64,000 nt of DNA, from positions 1,954,501 to 2,018,500 of the forward strand of contig CM062202.1 of NCBI GenBank assembly GCA_031216445.1, given 5' to 3'. Of the stretch, positions 25,978 through 37,160 are shown in pieces. The position numbers were made by a program, and so were the translations under genes. Under the pieces are notes generated by a model. That model was given only the letters and a program-made list of their open reading frames with translations. It searched no databases and was not told the DNA's origin. This DNA is from Lateolabrax maculatus. Lineage: Eukaryota > Chordata > Actinopteri > Acropomatiformes > Lateolabracidae. Each line of letters starts with the position of its first letter. Position 1 is the stretch's first letter.

Positions 25978-26160
25978 CCGGTTGCTTTGCTGAGATGTGA
26001 CGATGAGTCCAACAGGGCAGCAACATAAAGAGTCAAACAATCACACAGGGGTACATGCACCTGAGCTCTGTTCAGGTTCAATGTGGGCAAATCCCAGCTA
26101 CTGTCCCTGGACTTGTACTTCTGTTTGTACAGGGTGTCCAGTGTATGTGCCATCGACGGT
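25978..26160 (-). CDS. Candidate first coding exon, unassigned (very tentative)
   Basis: A minus-strand ATG frame starting near 26,153 (MAHTLDTLYKQ...) runs about 57 codons, ending SSSHLSKAT. It reaches a strong donor, ccg|gtgagtaa, at about 25,977 on the minus strand. Codon use looks plausible. No domain or homologue is recognised. An overlapping plus-strand frame of 158 codons (25,997-26,473) competes with it. Either or both may be chance. Confidence 0.15.
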
Positions 26161-26473
26161 AAATACATTAAATCCACAATCACAGTTTAAACACACCCAC
26201 GTCGTCCTCTGGAGAGGTCTGATCAGGCACAACCAGGGTCACATGCAGTCAGCCATTGGTACGTGGACAGGAGGAACCTGTTTATGCCACAATGCTACTG
26301 ACACAACCGAGCGTGGACGACTGCACTCACTCACCTCTGCTGAAGCCGCTGAGAGGCAAAGTACTGCTGGCATTAGTGCAGTGATAATGCTGGGCTATAA
26401 TCAGGTTTTCATGATGTATATTCCTTTGATCAATAAGGTAATCAGATTAAAGGGAGTACGACTATCAAAATAA

Positions 26474-28884
26474 ACGTTACATTTGGAAAAAAGTCAGTCT
26501 TCATCTATGTGGCTGGAGTCTGTAGTTGTGGGAAGCTCATTTCTACGAGGAGAGGGATTGTCACATTCATCATGGTGATTTTTGGCCAAAACAGTCACTC
26601 TTGAGTGCTGTAAAGCTCCAGAAAACCAGCTGAAGCCTTTACATTATGTTCACTTCACAGTGTAAGAGAAGTGGCTCATACACGGCTTCTTGTTTGGTTG
26701 GTGGACCATCGGCATACCGTGCATTGTCGGATTAGTTGGCCTCCTTCAGCTTGAAAAACAGCTGCAGTACAGCACGTCAAGACAACACAGAGCAGGCACC
26801 CAAATAAAATCTAAACCTAAAAAAAGTACAACACTGAAGAATAAACAGATGTAACCAGGCCAGTTCCTGCGTCTCACAACCTAAAGTGTCTCCATCCACT
26901 GAACACACAAGTAAATCTAGAGCGGGCGGTGTGTGTCGGATCATGCACGCTCTTCCTCTTCAATCTTTCTTGTGTGCGGTCTCTAATGAAGTAGAAATGC
27001 CAATAAATGCTTATCTGAAAGCTGTTTGCTCTTCACTAGCGTTGTAATGTGGATGGGAAATTACCTGCAGGTAAATTTTGTGGGTGGTTGATCATCTTGT
27101 CGGCTCTAACAGACACTTTGGCAGGAAACCAACCATTTATTTACAAAGTTCAGATTTAATGAAAATAAACTTCATTTATTGATCCCTAAGGGCAGAGGAG
27201 TAATTATGTCACATTGGATTGGTTAAATTTAGAAGTAGTTATTATGGATACAACTTCAGTGTAATTAACTGAAATAATATATCTGTCAGAGTCGAGGTAA
27301 GAAAAAGGGAGTTGGTAAAACATGTCCCTGCAGATTGCACCAACCACTGAGGCTGATTGGGAAAAAAGCTGCAAACCACTGAAGCAGAATTTTCACTCTC
27401 AAGCCAAATCCATCCCATCGCCAGCGGCTCTGCCTAAATCTTTCCACGCTGCCTGGGGAATCCCTCTGACCTTCTGTGGAAAGACAGTTGAGGAGCGGAG
27501 GAAGATGGGAAACGATTCCGTGATCAATACGTTACTTCTAATTCAACAGCTCTCGTGTCTAATGGACAGGCAGGGTTGCAGCGCTCAGCGAAACATCTCA
27601 CTCATCCAGAACCCTCTATCGAAAGCATAAAGGGCCACTGCACATCAATATAAGTGACAATGTTGTGTTTTTCTTGTTTTTCCAGCAGACACATAAGAGT
27701 GAGTCAAAGGTCGACATGACTGAGGCAAAGGCCAAGAACTGTGTTTACATTTTCAGTTTTTGCCTCAGAACACCCTTTTATGCAAATTCCAGGTTAATCC
27801 TTTATTTCCCCTTGGTTAACCTTTGAGGGTATCTCAACAGGGTTCTGGCCTGTCTAAATCTAAAGTGGCCTTACAAAGTACGGCTAGAGAAGGTGCAGGA
27901 CATGTAGGCGGGCTTCACGTGTAGTTAATTTAAATGCAACACTTGTAGTAGCTTTTTTTGCTCTGTAATTCAGAAGTAGCCATAGACAATAATGTGATGG
28001 TTAATGTAGGTCACTAAAAGTAGGTTTTAAATTAAGGTTAGTTGGTCTACATCATCATTTTTCGAAGCACTCCGGATTAGTTTTAACTGCTGGATAGGTG
28101 AAGGGCATGTGAAAAGGGCAAGAGTGAAGCCAAGCGAGTATTAAGAACTGGAGTCAACAGACGACAAGAATCAAAAGTCAAACATGTTTTGACTGGGAAG
28201 GATGAAGAACACAACAACATTAAACACTGATGCATTCGAGAGGCTTAGCTTATTTTACTTTACAAAGAGAATGGAAAGGTTTCGTCCAGCATCGGTACCT
28301 AAAACTCATCCAACCCCACAGAAGAGGTGTTTGTAGTGCTGAAGACACAGCTCCCATCACCAGGAGGCCACTCTGCATCCTGCTGATGACGCACAACGTG
28401 ACTGAGAGCTGCCTACAGATATTCAGGCCTGTGTAAACTAAATTCACCGTGCCTTTAAACACAAGAGCTTGGCTCCAAAACAGTTTCCAACAGTCACACA
28501 CACACAGCAGGAACCTTCTACCTGCTGCCAGGCCTCTTGACAGATGATGTAAACTATAAAAGTGGGTTTTAAAATATTCAGTAATGTGTTTAGAAAGGTG
28601 AATCATGAATGATTAAAGACAGCATTATGATGAGTGCCATTAAACCTCTCTACCCTGATCCTCAGCCGAGCTATAAAGACACACTGTCATGCAAATATAG
28701 CCTTTCATTTCCCCACAGCAGTGAAAATATGGACATTCACCATTCAGTCACAGTTATAAATGATGAGATATGTCATTTGGTCAACTGCGATAGGCTAAAT
28801 AAGCCTAAAACACCAGCTAAACGCCTCAGACTCTCTCCTTTGAAACAGTATAATGGCACATAATATGGATGAGTGTTCATATAG
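26474..28884. other. No gene seen; possible conserved segments
   Basis: Mixed unique-looking DNA. The parts at 26,930-27,140 and 27,320-27,640 are balanced in composition, free of repeats and have enhancer-like texture. The second is open for 102 codons on the plus strand, without a recognisable protein. Nothing firmer can be said. Confidence 0.4.
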
Positions 28885-28990
28885 TGTTTAATGGACGCTT
28901 TCATCTGGAACACCTTACAGTTCTTTGAGTGCATACATTTTACAACGGCCTCCGGGGGAATTGAACCGGTGGTGGTTTAATCTGCCACCT
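28885..28990 (-). mobile_element. tRNA-derived SINE fragment
   Basis: On the minus strand it reads ggagctcagtaggtggcag (A-box-like) and, about 35 bases on, ccggttcaattcccccgg (B-box-like). Then comes the plus-strand phrase ccttacagttctttgagtgc, i.e. the SINE tail I know from fish copies containing 'acttacagtaagtgcatt'. The copy is degraded with no intact polymerase III gene. Confidence 0.6.
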
Positions 28991-30584
28991 ACTGAGCTCC
29001 AGCACACAGAGAACAAAGGCTTTCAGTTTCATCTGCACAATAAATATTCATTGCTGTCCAATGAAACCCTCTAAAATGGCCGTTCTTCATGTCAATTCAT
29101 GGTTAGATAATTTAGAGTTCTTTTTAGGCCGAGACGTAGCAGAATGTTCTCAACCTGTAAAGAAATTAAATCATTCAAAAATCACCAAACACGTAGCCTG
29201 GCATCACCAGACTAATTCACAAATGCTTCTGTACTCTTTAGTCAATTTTTGATTTTCAAGGGCTGTTATCAACAGACGCAGACCACAATGTCTCTGGACA
29301 CAAGTGGACAGACCTCCAACCAATCAGACAACATCCTTCTTATCAACAAAAGCTCCTCTCTGTTTACATCATCATGAATAGAATATGTTTGTCAGACGTT
29401 GGACTTGATGATGGGTATACTTAACTATCTTTTGACAGTTTGTGGATTAAACTTTTCATTGATTAATCAAAAACATAACCAAAAGATTTATTTATAATAA
29501 ATATGAGTTACAGCTGCAGCATCAATGTAAATGAAAAACCTTTGGTTTCTGAGTAAACTCAGCAATTCAAAGACTAATAATAAGAATAATCATTCATGGA
29601 AGCCTTCTCACTAAAACACTTCACAAATGTTCATCAAGCATCAAGATGCATGAGCAAAGTGACAGAAAATTCAATGCACGCCAGCTCCCTGGAACAGATG
29701 AATGTAGCTGTAGATACTGCGGATGCCAGCTCCAGCACAGAGGAGGTCATGTAAGTCGCCAGGGAGACGACAGCGACGCTGCACTGAGCAAAATCCACAA
29801 TACCATCTGCCATCAGGACCTCATAGCACAGTGGTTGAATAAGCTTTCATCAGGGCCCTGAAGTAAAGAGATCTATCCAGACAAAATGTTCTCTAAACAC
29901 TCAGGAAAAGCAGTTCGAAGCACCAAGTAAAGTCTTTTTAATATTTCAGGGAATTAAGATTCCTACACATTTAGAAGGTGTCAGTTTGATCTGTTTTCTC
30001 TATCTGCAGGCTGGTGCAGTGTTTGCATTGGGAAGATAATGTCTGCAGTTCTTTACTGTATTGTCTGACATTGCTGTCAAAAACAGCATTAGAGTGATAA
30101 GTCTGATTATGATCCGCCCCCACCGTCGTTTAGCTTTAAGTTTATCAAATAAAGAAAACAGACAATGTCGGCTTCAGCAGCAGGACGATGGCAGAGGGTT
30201 AGTCATGTTAATATAAGCAAGTTTCATGTGTCATTGCATTGTTTTAATGTTGTTTTTTGCGTTAAAAAGTAATGATGAACCAACCTTCTAAACATTAATT
30301 TTGTTCAAAGTAAGAGGAAGATCCAACGATATGATGTTAAAGATCAAACTAAGCGCCTACAGAAATGTAGCAGCAGAAAGACATATTCACACATCGGCAG
30401 GCCAAGGACGTCAATCTACACAGATTTCTGTTGTTTCTCTATTTCCACCCAACAGGAAACAGATTTGCTCTTCACAGCTTCATCCACAGAATTTTAATAT
30501 TTTGTTAAATAATATTTAACTAATTCTGGAAAACACTGAACCTTCCTCTGATGTGTTTATATTTTGAGCTGGAGAGTAAAAATA
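28991..30584. other. No confident gene
   Basis: AT-rich. A donor-like ggtcatgtaagtcg lies at about 29,748 after a partly open segment (29,640-29,750), but no pyrimidine-rich acceptor precedes it. No exon called. Confidence 0.5.
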
Positions 30585-30740
30585 ATCTCTCTACTTTTCT
30601 CTTTTTACCTGTCCCACGCTGTGTCTCTCTTTCTTTCATCTCTCCCTCCTCCCTCTCACTTTCCCTTTCTCAACCCTTCTTTCATCTCCTCTCCTCCCCC
30701 CTTTCCCTTCTCCTTCCTCCCCCCCATCTATCTATCACTG
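30585..30740 (+). repeat. Pyrimidine-rich tract
   Basis: C/T-rich with ctctccctcctccctctc-type words. Confidence 0.85.
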
Positions 30741-30854
30741 CTGTCAGTGTGTGTGACTGATAAGCTCTCATCTCACATTACCATTTAATGACCTGGCTTT
30801 ACATGGAGACACTCACCCATGAAACTCATTACATCAAACATGACATTCAGCTCA

Positions 30855-30856
<2 letters not shown>

Positions 30857-30898
<42 letters not shown>

Positions 30899-30934
30899 CT
30901 GCAAAATGGCTCACATCTCTTTCTTGTTTGTGAG

Positions 30935-30977
<43 letters not shown>
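30857..30977. repeat. Inverted (GT)n ... (CA)n microsatellite pair
   Basis: About 20 GT units (30,857-30,898) and about 21 CA units (30,935-30,977), separated by 36-37 unique bases. The two arms are exact reverse complements, so the locus can in principle fold into a long hairpin. Confidence 0.97.
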
Positions 30978-30984
<7 letters not shown>

Positions 30985-31078
30985 AGGTCCATCTTCAAAT
31001 TCTCTTTCTGCCACAGAGGTAATTTTATAATTGGTCATAGTTAGATCTGACCAAATGTCTTTCTCTCTCCGTCACAGA

Positions 31079-31205
31079 TACACACACACACACAGTCAGA
31101 CACACACACACACACACACACACAGTCAGACACACACACACACACACACACAGTCAGACACACACACACACACACACAGTCAGACACACACACACACACA
31201 GTCAG

Positions 31206-31236
<31 letters not shown>

Positions 31237-31268
31237 CAGACACACACACACACACACACACACAGTCA

Positions 31269-31310
<42 letters not shown>

Positions 31311-31350
31311 CAGACACACACACACACACACACACACAGTCAGACACAGT
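31079..31350 (+). repeat. (CA)n array with nine GTCAGA interruptions
   Basis: A CA tract is broken by the identical hexamer GTCAGA at 31,095, 31,125, 31,153, 31,179, 31,201, 31,235, 31,265, 31,309 and 31,339. Spacings are 30, 28, 26, 22, 34, 30, 44 and 30 bases. The pattern is a variable-length minisatellite of the form GTCAGA(CA)8-19. Confidence 0.97.
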
Positions 31351-31480
31351 GATGTATCCACAAACCGAATGCACAATTAGCAGCAAATAATGCAACTACA
31401 TAAAACATGTCGCACACATTCAGACGCATGTGCAAAACCCACAAACACACAAACAGATACAAGAGAACAAATACAGGAAC

Positions 31481-31514
31481 CTCTCTCTCTCTCTCTCTGT
31501 CTTTAACACACACT

Positions 31515-31542
<28 letters not shown>
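31481..31542. repeat. (CT)n and (CA)n microsatellites
   Basis: CT run at 31,481-31,498 and CA run at about 31,515-31,542. Confidence 0.96.
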
Positions 31543-31545
<3 letters not shown>

Positions 31546-31696
31546 CCCAACAGATAGAGTCTATTTTTACCTCGCTGCTGACAGCACCCTGCCCCACTGT
31601 TCACACTAAGCTGAGCCACGTAATTGGCTGCCATCTATCCTCTTTCTGTGCCTTTCACTCTCTCTGTCTTTAATTCTGCTTTTCTCTCCCTCCCAG

Positions 31697-31744
31697 TCAC
31701 CTCCTTAGATATCCCTCCATCCTATACTTCGTGGTATCCGCCGG
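31697..31744 (+). other. Candidate 48-nt cassette exon
   Basis: A long polypyrimidine tract (31,640-31,694) ends in ctccctcccag at 31,696. Exactly 48 bases later comes a strong donor, cgg|gtgagtgg, at 31,745. The length is a multiple of three. Two of three frames are open, one reading TSLDIPPSYTSWYPP. No homologue is recognised. Both splice sites are good, but chance pairs occur in pyrimidine-rich DNA. Confidence 0.28.
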
Positions 31745-31849
31745 GTGAGTGGTGCGTTCTGGGCTAAAACCGAGCCCCCCCGTTTTCTGTCGCAGCAGGG
31801 GGGCTGAACTGCAGTGGAGCTGAATCCCAGGCTGTTTACGCTGAGGCTG

Positions 31850-32090
31850 AAGAGAGGGGGATGAGCTGAGGAGGAAGAGTGGGTTTAGGAGGAAGAGAGG
31901 AGAATAAGGAGGAAGGACAGATAGGAGTGTTTGGGAGAAGGACAAAGAGAAGGAGACAGGGAAAATGTCTCTGGGGTATTTTTAGGTTGCTATCAGGCGT
32001 GTTATTTAACACCTGCTGGGTTCAGTTAGAGAGGAGAGGAGAGGAGACAAGGGGAGGAAACGAGGAGAGGTAACAAGGAGAGGGTGGGGT
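31850..32090 (+). repeat. Purine-rich tract
   Basis: gaggaagag, aggagaataagg and gagaggagagg words; ends with a ggtggggtgggggggtt G-rich patch. Confidence 0.85.
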
Positions 32091-32821
32091 GGGGGGGTTC
32101 AGCATTTATTCAGCTGAAAACCAGTGTTAAACCTGCTTATTATCAAATCCTTTTGAAATCCCTGATTGAATGTACTTACATTAAGCTTTAAACAATGCTA
32201 GAATTAAATTCATATTTAACAATTAAAACTAAAGGACTTTCGAAGAACAAAAATGTAGTTTATATTTGTATTTACATGAGCAGATGAATGTTATTGCTCT
32301 TTGATGATAAAAAGCTGGGGGATATTATTACATTTCTTAAAGCTTAAGGAATCCAGATATTTAGATTCTGCTAGCCTGGCATTGGATCCAAAATGTTAGT
32401 TTTCATGATCTGATGCTGATGAATGAAGCAAAAAACACATTTTAATGCTGAACATCAGTGTTGTATATAACCATGTTTAAACTGTGCTTCCACATGCCTC
32501 CATACACAAAGACGATGTCTTTAAAAGACGCAGTGGCAGCCAATACAGGTGCCAGATGAGCAGCCCATCCTTGATCAAGCAAACCGTTAGGACGCCTGCC
32601 CTCGTAATGCAACGCACAGTTTCAGGTCGATATTTACTGACTAAGTTCATCGTTAGACGAGCTGGTCAGGAATCGGGGGAAAATCCTGAAGAAATCCTTT
32701 CTTCTGTTAACAGAAAACGTTTCAGAAATAAACATATTTCTGCATCTTGAGGAGAAGAAGAAGAGAAGAAAACAGGTTTCACAAGAACCTGGAGCGCTGA
32801 TTTACTACTCTGCTACACGCT
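32091..32821. other. No gene seen
   Basis: AT-rich; an 88-codon plus-strand frame (32,484-32,750) has no recognisable content. Confidence 0.5.
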
Positions 32822-32896
32822 TGTGTGTGTGTGTGTGTGTGTGTGTGCAACCTCCATCTGCAGCAACCTCCATCTGCCTCACACACACACACACAC
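32822..32896. repeat. Inverted (GT)n/(CA)n pair around a tandem 16-mer
   Basis: GT run 32,822-32,847 and CA run 32,880-32,896. The 33-base loop is a head-to-tail duplication of gcaacctccatctgc (32,847-32,862 and 32,863-32,878). Confidence 0.95.
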
Positions 32897-33062
32897 TGTA
32901 AAATCCCAAGTCTTTTAATCTCAAAGGGGACCGGCACACACACACGTTTTGGCCTTTGGGAGGCTCCATATGATTCAGTGGAGGAGAAGCAGGACAGCAG
33001 CAGCAGAGACTTAACAGCAGACAGACAGGGCTGCATCAGGAGGTAAATGACAAACTCTGCTG

Positions 33063-33370
33063 TTACCTGATTAATGAATCGATTCTCCATTCTATAAAAT
33101 GTCCGATCATTGTGAAAAATATCCATCATGAGCTGCCTGAGCAAGGTGACACCTTCAAATGTCTTCAGTTGTCTGGCAAACAGTCCAAAACCCCAAAAAT
33201 ATTTCATTTACAATGATATAAAACAAGAAAAACAGCAAATCTTTGCATCCAGAGAGACTAGAACCAGCTATTGTTCTACATCGTTGCCCAATAAACGACT
33301 TAAAAGATTGATCGATTATCAAAATGGTTGGCAATTCATTTTTTGTTGATTGACTAATGAATGAATCAAC
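33063..33370 (-). repeat. Dispersed repeat, family A (near full length, minus)
   Basis: The most complete copy in the window. The plus text opens with cctgattaatgaatcg and closes with gattatcaaaatggttgg and gattgactaatgaatgaatc. Inside are aaaccccaaaaatatttcat, caatgatataaaacaag and aacagcaaatctttgc, all reverse complements of the family body. Ends with opposed ATCGATTA-type words suggest a short terminal-inverted-repeat element. Confidence 0.65.
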
Positions 33371-33399
33371 CTTTTCTGCACTGCATAGGAGAGGACAAC

Positions 33400-33470
33400 C
33401 ACACACACACACACACATACACACACACAATCAGATTTTTTATACGATTTCTCACTCTGACCATGTGCAC

Positions 33471-33524
<54 letters not shown>
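33400..33524. repeat. (CA)n microsatellites
   Basis: Broken CA run 33,400-33,430 and an uninterrupted run of about 25 units at 33,474-33,524. Confidence 0.96.
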
Positions 33525-33526
<2 letters not shown>

Positions 33527-33594
33527 CTGTTATTGTGTTCAGTTCTCTTAAATCATACTGCACCATCCATCAGCGAGCTGTCAGATATGACCTT

Positions 33595-33780
33595 CAACTT
33601 GAAAAAGAGAGAGACAGAGAGAGAGACAGACAGCAGAATAAGTCAAGTAACAAAGAGAAAAAGAGGAAGAATGGTCGAGAGGAGAGGATGGAGAGAGGAA
33701 GAGAGGGATAAAGAAGGAGAGATGGAAAGAGTGAGATTGATCGACAGCGGTGTGGAAACAGAAAGACAGAGCGAGATGTG
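33595..33780 (+). repeat. Purine-rich tract
   Basis: gagagagacagagag and aagaggaaga words. Confidence 0.85.
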
Positions 33781-33882
33781 ACGAGCATTAGATCACTGTC
33801 CTGCTGAGATTAGCATGCTGACATCCATATTGAATTTACACTGGAGTTGTGCTTGTCATACGTCTTCACACCGCCAGCTCCC

Positions 33883-34030
33883 GGGGGGGGGGGGAGGGGG
33901 GGGGGGGGGGGGCACGTGTGACACAACTCATATTCAATTTAAACTTGACACGTTTCACCAGTTCTCATTAATCCCTCGGCTGTCAGATCACATGGGAAGA
34001 ATCACTCCGGTGTGGGGGGGGGGGGGGGGG
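33883..34030 (+). repeat. Two poly-G runs
   Basis: A 30-base G tract with one A (33,883-33,912) and a 17-base G tract (34,014-34,030), about 100 bases apart. Confidence 0.95.
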
Positions 34031-34335
34031 ACTACGCCCGTTGTTACACTTCAGAGTTATCTGCTCTGAGCTCTTAATTCAATTCCGAGTGGATCTTTAC
34101 TGTCCTGTGAGGGAATCTGGGCTGTCGTTTCACACAAAGAAAGTCACTAAAGCACCGAGGAAAGACAAGAAAGATTTATCTGTAAAACTGTAAAAAGCAC
34201 TAAAGTGTTGTTGAGGTTTCGGGGGCTCCCTGACCACGTCTGGTTCGGTTGGTTTTTCACTTGCTGTATGTCAAATATTAAATAGTGGATTCATCATTCA
34301 CAATTGCTTTCTTTTAAATACAGTTTGTCCATCTT

Positions 34336-34629
34336 GGCAGTGCTGCAGCTGATGAAATAGATCATTTTCATTATCAAATAATCCTTTAACATGGGGCGTT
34401 ATGACTGTTGGACCCTTGCAATGAATTTGAACATTATGTTTTCAATAAAGTATTACAATGTTGAACTGCCGGACTACATTAAGAGGTAGGACGACACCAC
34501 ATACTTTCAGGGTTTCAGTGGTACACCAAACAAACCAACCCACCAGCATGTATATACAGTTCCAGCCACTGAGAACTGCTGCAGCCTGCCGGAGGCTCTT
34601 TGGCTGCCAGCCGGCTATGATCCAGTTCA
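34336..34629. other. Family A fragment and plain DNA
   Basis: 34,336-34,390 (gatgaaatagatcattttc, attatcaaataatcc) looks like the end of a family A repeat. The remainder has only short open frames. Confidence 0.35.
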
Positions 34630-34650
34630 CCCCCCCCCCCCCCCCCCCCC
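34630..34650 (+). repeat. Poly-C run
   Basis: About 21 consecutive C, in opposite orientation to the G runs 600 bases upstream. Confidence 0.95.
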
Positions 34651-34839
34651 GTTTCCTGACAGGGCATGTCTAGATTAGACTATCATGAAATACAACTGTA
34701 ACAGGATTATTTATTTTGTGTAGTGTAGTCTAACTTTTTATAGTACTGACCTTAAAACATATGTAGTGCTAGAAACCTGCAGGCAGAACAGTGGGTAGCT
34801 GGTCTGGTTAATCTTTCGAGGTTTCTTTGGATTCATTGT

Positions 34840-35030
34840 TTAATCTACAGTATAAAATGTCAATGGTAGCAATTTTCTTATTTGGTAAAAAACACAGTCC
34901 AAAACACAAAAGGTATTCAAACTACAACAATAAAAGCAGAAAAACTCTCCACACTTGAGTTATAAATGGTCACATTTGTTGTTAATTTTCTGTTAATCAA
35001 TTAACTGACTAATCCTTTCAGCACTACAAC
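34840..35030 (-). repeat. Dispersed repeat, family A (minus)
   Basis: Plus text includes cagtccaaaacacaaaaggt, aaaagcagaaaaactc, and a right end ttaatcaattaactgactaa. Confidence 0.55.
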
Positions 35031-36242
35031 CATGGCATCAATAAAAAAACCTTCTGTATCTGTAAAACAAACAGGTGCTGAGTCGTCTCTCTGTGAAACA
35101 ACAAGAGATGCATGGATTTTAATTTACTTCAAAAATGGCCTTCGACCACCTCAACAAATAAAGAAATCCACATGAAACACTGACGCCTTGACAGCACAGT
35201 GAGAGGCCATCTTTTTACAACACTGTTAGTTTCTCTATTCATCTGACAGAGTAAAGGAACTGCAATCCCTTATTTGGGCAGAAATGTAGGTCACCTTTCT
35301 GTGGTCTATTTAGAAAAGCCTTCATCACAAAAGAATTTACAAAAATAAACTGGAAAAAAAAACCTGAGGAGGAGAGGTGAAGATGAGCCGGAGAAGAAAG
35401 GAATTAACACTTTATCACGGTATGTGTGGAACACTTAGAGCCGGTATGTGTGGGAGTTTGTGGATAAAACAACACTGGATAAAATCCAAAAACTAATGAC
35501 AACCACTCAGATCAGACAGCAAATCAATATCCAAACCCAACACTGGCTTTGAATCCAGCTATAGTGCCATTACAGGGATACTTAATCATAAAGGAACCAT
35601 TTAGTCTGAACACGAGTACCAGGCTACACCTCTTCATGTTAAAGAGATCTATTCTAAAACAGGAGGGAATTAAGATAAATATACACCGCAGATACATGTG
35701 CTTTAGGGGGGAATTTAACTAAATTACAGTCATTTTAAGTTCCTATTTTCTGCAGCAGTATTCGTGCTGGTGTTAGTATTCTTGCTTTGTTAGCACACCA
35801 CTGCTGACAGGACAAAAAAAGAAAAAGTCCCATGTGATCCAAAAGAAAGCAAGGGACAGCAGAGAGGAAATTCAATTAGGTGATAAGAAGGACCTCCTGG
35901 GGGCCAATGAAGTACAGATAGTCGTCTTAGCATTTCATTTAAATGTAATGTCTTCAGTAGAAACACCTGCAGTCTACCTGCAACAAATCCCCCCCCCCAC
36001 CCAAACCAATCAGAGAATCTCTCGAAAGAAAGAAAGTAAAGGAAAGAAAGCAGCAAAGAAATGAAGACAAGACAAGCGACCCGGCTGGTTGGATGGACAG
36101 ATGGATGAAGGGACAGATGGGTGAATAGATGGAGGGATTGGGGGTATAGCTCTAGGCTCGGAGATTAAGCCACAGATTAATTCTTTAACCGGACAGGATG
36201 TAGAATATCCACATGAACGTAAATCATACATTTTAACCCCCC

Positions 36243-36244
<2 letters not shown>
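35031..36244. other. No gene seen
   Basis: AT-rich; short open frames only; a C run at about 35,990-35,998. Confidence 0.5.

Positions 36245-36278
<34 letters not shown>
36245..36278. repeat. (CA)n microsatellite
   Basis: About 17 CA units preceded by a short C run. Confidence 0.97.
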
Positions 36279-36280
<2 letters not shown>

Positions 36281-36427
36281 CTAAACCAGGGGTTCATGCT
36301 CCTTCTAATATCCAAAGGGACATTAACACCTCAGGGTTGATGTCTCCTTTCCACATGCCTTCACTCCCAAACCTCCAACTGTGTCAGGTTCCTAAAAGGA
36401 TCCAGTTATACAAAGAGTGGACTACAG

Positions 36428-36665
36428 AAATGACTAACAATTTAATAGATTACTCAATCGACAGATGGCTATTTTAGTTATTCATCGATTGATTATGCAA
36501 TTAATCCGTTCAAAGTTGAACCTTGATCCTTGAAATATACTAATGTTTTCAAGGGCTTTTTCTTTTTTACAGCGTTTGAAGGACTTTTGATGAGACAAAA
36601 CTTTTTCAATTCTAAGACATCACTTTGGGTTCTAGTAACTTGTGATGGACATGTGTTATTATTTA
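36428..36665 (+). repeat. Dispersed repeat, family A (plus)
   Basis: Left end aatagattactcaatcg and catcgattgattatgc; body acatcactttgggttctag and cttgtgatggacatg match the family in plus orientation. Confidence 0.5.
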
Positions 36666-36989
36666 TTTTATTTTGGTACCCAGAGCCTTCTCTAACTTCT
36701 ACTCAATTAGATGCATGAGACGTGTGTTTGAGGATCATTCACAAATAGCAGTTGCAAGGTTGTCTGTGCTGTCTGAGAAGGGAAGACACAGCAGCCAACA
36801 CACGTCTCATAGGTAGAAGAAGATGGAAAACACATCAGAGTAGCATGCTGAGAGTATGTGTGGAGGTAGAGATGTGCTCTCTCTCTCTCTCTCTGCTAAT
36901 GGGATGTGAAACACATTGTACAGACGCCACAAAACAACGCATCAGTCCAGTCTCATTTACACATTTCTCTCTATCATCACACTCAGGCT

Positions 36990-37160
36990 GACTGTTCTTT
37001 TGCCTGGCTGGTTTGTGTCTGTTTCCCTGCCTACCTGTCTCTTTTATAAGTCTGTCTCTGTTTACTGTATGAGTAAGAGAGTGTCTCCCTACCTGCCGGT
37101 CTGTCTGTCCATCTGCTGGCCTGTCTGGCTCTACGTATCTGCCTGTTTATCTGCCTAGTA
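36990..37160 (+). repeat. Degenerate (CTGTCTGC)n tract
   Basis: Repeated ctgtctg, ctgcctacctgt and ctgccggtctgtctgtcc words with drift. A (CT)n run lies a little earlier at about 36,878-36,893. Confidence 0.7.

Noticed and set aside
29646..29750. Exon ending in cat|gtaagtcg
   Set aside because: No pyrimidine-rich acceptor upstream; chance donor.
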